The notes under the pieces were generated by a model, which ran no database searches, was not told the origin of the DNA, and saw nothing but the letters and a program-made list of their open reading frames with translations. DNA of 5,543 bases from an uncultured Corynebacterium sp. (GTDB lineage: Bacteria; Actinomycetota; Actinomycetes; Mycobacteriales; Mycobacteriaceae), in assembly GCA_945631445.1 (NCBI GenBank), contig CALZCR010000134.1, positions 1-5,543 of the forward strand, given 5' to 3'. Below, piece by piece: positions 3,612-5,543 of this stretch. The position numbers and the translations under genes were made by a program. How positions within the stretch are numbered: position 1 is the stretch's first letter; each line of letters starts with the position of its first letter.

Positions 3612-5543
3612 GTGTATCTGAAAGCCCTGACCCTCAAAGGATTCAAGTCTTTCGCGTCGGCGACGAGCCTGAAGTTCGAGCCCGGAATCTGCGCGATCGT
3701 CGGACCCAACGGATCCGGCAAGTCGAATATCGTCGACGCCCTGCGTTGGGTGATGGGCGATCAAGGGGCCAAGAACTTACGCGGCGGGAAGATGCAGGAC
3801 GTCATCTTCGCCGGCGGCGGGGACCGTAAACCGTTGGGACGCGCCGAGGTCACCTTGACCATCGACAACCGCGACCAGCAGCTGCCGATCGACTACACCG
3901 AAGTCTCCGTCACGCGGCGGATGTTCCGCGACGGCGCCAGCGAGTACGAGATCAACGGGGCCAAAGCCCGGCTGATGGACATCCAGGAGTTGCTCAGCGA
4001 CTCGGGCATCGGGCGCGAAATGCACATCATCGTCGGACAAAACAAGCTCGGCGAGATCCTTGATTCGAAGCCGGAGGAGCGGCGCTCGTTCATCGAGGAG
4101 GCGGCCGGGGTGCTCAAGCACCGGCGGCGCAAAGAAAAGGCTCAGCGCAAACTGCAGGGCATGCAGGCCAACCTGGATCGCCTGCGCGACTTGACCGACG
4201 AATTGGGCGCCCAACTCAAGCCTCTGGCCCGGCAGGCGGAGGCGGCGACGCGGGCGGCCACGGTACAGGCCGACTTGCGCGACGCCCGGCTGCGGTTGGC
4301 CGGTGACCGGGTCGTCCGTCTCCGCCGCCAGCTTGACGACGCCGCCCATCACGCCGCCGTGCTGGCGGAGCAGGTCGCCGAGGTCACCGCGGAGCTGGAG
4401 GAATCCACCGCCGCCCAGGTGGAGCTGGAGGAACGGCTCGCGGAACTCAACCCCCAGGTGGAGCACGCCCAACAGCTGTGGTTCCGCTTGTCGACGTTGG
4501 CCGAACGCGTCTCCGCGACGTCGCGCATCGCCGCGGAACGCGCCGACAGCGTCGGGGAGGCCGTGGCCTACAGCGGGCCCGACCCGGACGAGTTGGAACA
4601 CCGCGCCACGCGCGCCGACGAAGACCACGAGGAGTTGCTCGCCGCGGCAGAAGAGGCGGCGGAGCGGTTGGAGGCGGTGCGCGAGGAAGTCGCCGAGCGC
4701 CAAGAGGCCCACGACGAGGCGGAAGCGGAACACCGGGCGCAGGCCCGCGCCATCGCCGACCGCCGGGAGGGCGTGGTGCGGCTGCTGGCCCGGGAGGAGT
4801 CCCTGGCAGAGCAAATCGCCGCGGCCGAAGAACAGATCGCACGCCAAGAAGAGACGCTCGCGGAGACCCGGGAGCGCGCCCGCCTGGCGCAGGAACAGGT
4901 GCAGGAAGCGGCCGAAAAGATCGCCGAACTGCAGGCGTCCCGAGCGCCGCTGGAGGAAGCGCATGCGCACGCCGACGCCGAATCCCAGGCGGCGGAAACC
5001 CGTCTGGAGCAGCTGCAAGAGCAACAACGCCAGCGTGAGCGCACCGTCTACTCGTTGTCCTCGCGCATTGAGACGCTAACGGAATCCGCGCCCAAGGAAG
5101 ACGCCGCCGACTCATTGGGCGGGCAGTGGGAGCCGTTGGCGAAGTCCCTGCGCACCGGCGCCGGCTTGGAACGCGCCCTGGCCGCTGCGCTCGGGGCGCA
5201 TGCCTCCGCACTGACCGGCGCGCTGAGCGGCGAGGACGTCGCGGCGCTCGCCGAGGCTTCCCGCACCGTCTTGGTGGACGCCCAGACCGAGGGCCAAGCC
5301 TGGAGGTTGGACACGGGCTTGCCGTCCGGGTGCACGTGGTTGCTCGATCATGTGTGCGTCGACGACAAGGTGCTGGGGCCCGTCACTCGGTTGCTGGCCG
5401 ACGTCGTACTCACCGACGATCTCGCCCAGGCCCGGGAAGTCGTGGCCGCGGATCCCCGCCTGCGGGCGGTGACTCGAGACGGAACCCTGGTGGGTGAGGG
5501 GTGGGTGGCCGCCGGCTCCGGGGAATCCACCGCCGTGGAGGTC
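3612..5543 (+). CDS. smc: Chromosome segregation/condensation ATPase SMC (3'-truncated by window edge)
   Basis: SMC forms a ring-shaped dimer that, with ScpA and ScpB, compacts and helps segregate the chromosome. The GTG at 3612 begins MYLKALTLKGFKSFAS, the standard SMC N-terminus, and 644 residues are readable without interruption to the window end, a little over half of the usual 1150-1200. Visible in order: ATPase head with Walker A GPNGSGKS (31-38); Q-loop Gln143 in VGQNKLGEIL; head-to-coil transition EERRSFIEEAAGVLKHRRRKEKA (155-177); a long Ala/Glu/Arg/Leu-rich coiled coil (about 167-505), interrupted near 280-315 by WFRLSTLAERVSATSRIAAERA, a segment I recall from actinobacterial SMCs; and the hinge from about 508 (TGAGLERALAAALG; later LLADVVLTDDL and GWVAAGSGES). 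The second coil, signature motif and Walker B lie beyond the edge. No frameshift is seen. Long reverse-strand frames across the coil are composition artefacts. Confidence 0.97.
   Translation, partial: MYLKALTLKGFKSFASATSLKFEPGICAIVGPNGSGKSNIVDALRWVMGDQGAKNLRGGKMQDVIFAGGGDRKPLGRAEVTLTIDNRDQQLPIDYTEVSVTRRMFRDGASEYEINGAKARLMDIQELLSDSGIGREMHIIVGQNKLGEILDSKPEERRSFIEEAAGVLKHRRRKEKAQRKLQGMQANLDRLRDLTDELGAQLKPLARQAEAATRAATVQADLRDARLRLAGDRVVRLRRQLDDAAHHAAVLAEQVAEVTAELEESTAAQVELEERLAELNPQVEHAQQLWFRLSTLAERVSATSRIAAERADSVGEAVAYSGPDPDELEHRATRADEDHEELLAAAEEAAERLEAVREEVAERQEAHDEAEAEHRAQARAIADRREGVVRLLAREESLAEQIAAAEEQIARQEETLAETRERARLAQEQVQEAAEKIAELQASRAPLEEAHAHADAESQAAETRLEQLQEQQRQRERTVYSLSSRIETLTESAPKEDAADSLGGQWEPLAKSLRTGAGLERALAAALGAHASALTGALSGEDVAALAEASRTVLVDAQTEGQAWRLDTGLPSGCTWLLDHVCVDDKVLGPVTRLLADVVLTDDLAQAREVVAADPRLRAVTRDGTLVGEGWVAAGSGESTAVEV

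Noticed and set aside
4391..4433. 13-bp direct repeat (GGAGCTGGAGGAA at 4391-4403 and 4421-4433)
   Set aside because: It encodes repeated ELEE in the SMC coiled coil. Charged heptad-like coding with biased codons explains it.
3777..5027. Long reverse-strand open frame (416 codons) opposite smc
   Set aside because: Its repetitive Leu/Gly/Arg/Phe-rich product mirrors the Glu/Ala/Leu coiled-coil codons of smc. There is no domain and no plausible ribosome site, so it is composition only.

Overview
The window is a high-GC, gene-dense stretch that reads as a chromosomal segment from a corynebacterium-type actinobacterium (order Mycobacteriales, most likely genus Corynebacterium). The taxonomic call rests on the GC- and C/G-ending codon bias, the order rnc - mutM - ... 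- acyP - smc, and the wording of the RNase III and SMC proteins, which resembles corynebacterial and mycobacterial homologues I recall. No database search was possible. All genes found lie on the + strand.

Layout: (1) 1-678, the 3' part of rnc (RNase III), cut by the left edge. (2) 671-1507, mutM (formamidopyrimidine-DNA glycosylase), starting with GTG inside the end of rnc. (3) 1508-1597, a short intergenic region with a likely promoter. (4) 1598-3061, an amino acid:cation symporter of the AGCS (alanine/glycine:cation symporter) family. (5) 3105-3293, a 62-residue single-span membrane protein of unknown function. (6) 3306-3590, acyP, a complete acylphosphatase. (7) 3612 to the right edge, the first 644 codons of smc (chromosome condensation ATPase), ending inside the hinge domain. 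No RNA gene, mobile element, CRISPR array or convincing rho-independent terminator is visible, and no gap between genes exceeds 90 bases.

Functionally this is mostly housekeeping: rRNA/dsRNA processing (rnc), oxidative DNA-damage repair (mutM), chromosome organisation (smc), and a small phosphatase that is a frequent smc neighbour. The AGCS transporter and the tiny membrane protein sit between the mutM and acyP-smc blocks and have no evident functional link to either. rnc and mutM look translationally coupled. The symporter and smc each have a TANNNT -10-like hexamer exactly 6 nt before the start codon, the geometry expected for leaderless transcripts, so the cluster is probably several transcription units rather than one operon.

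I did not find a new biological system here. The points most worth a second look are the repeated leaderless-promoter geometry, the uncharacterised small membrane protein, and a few inverted repeats inside coding sequence (a 9-bp-stem hairpin in acyP and a perfect 16-bp palindrome in mutM).
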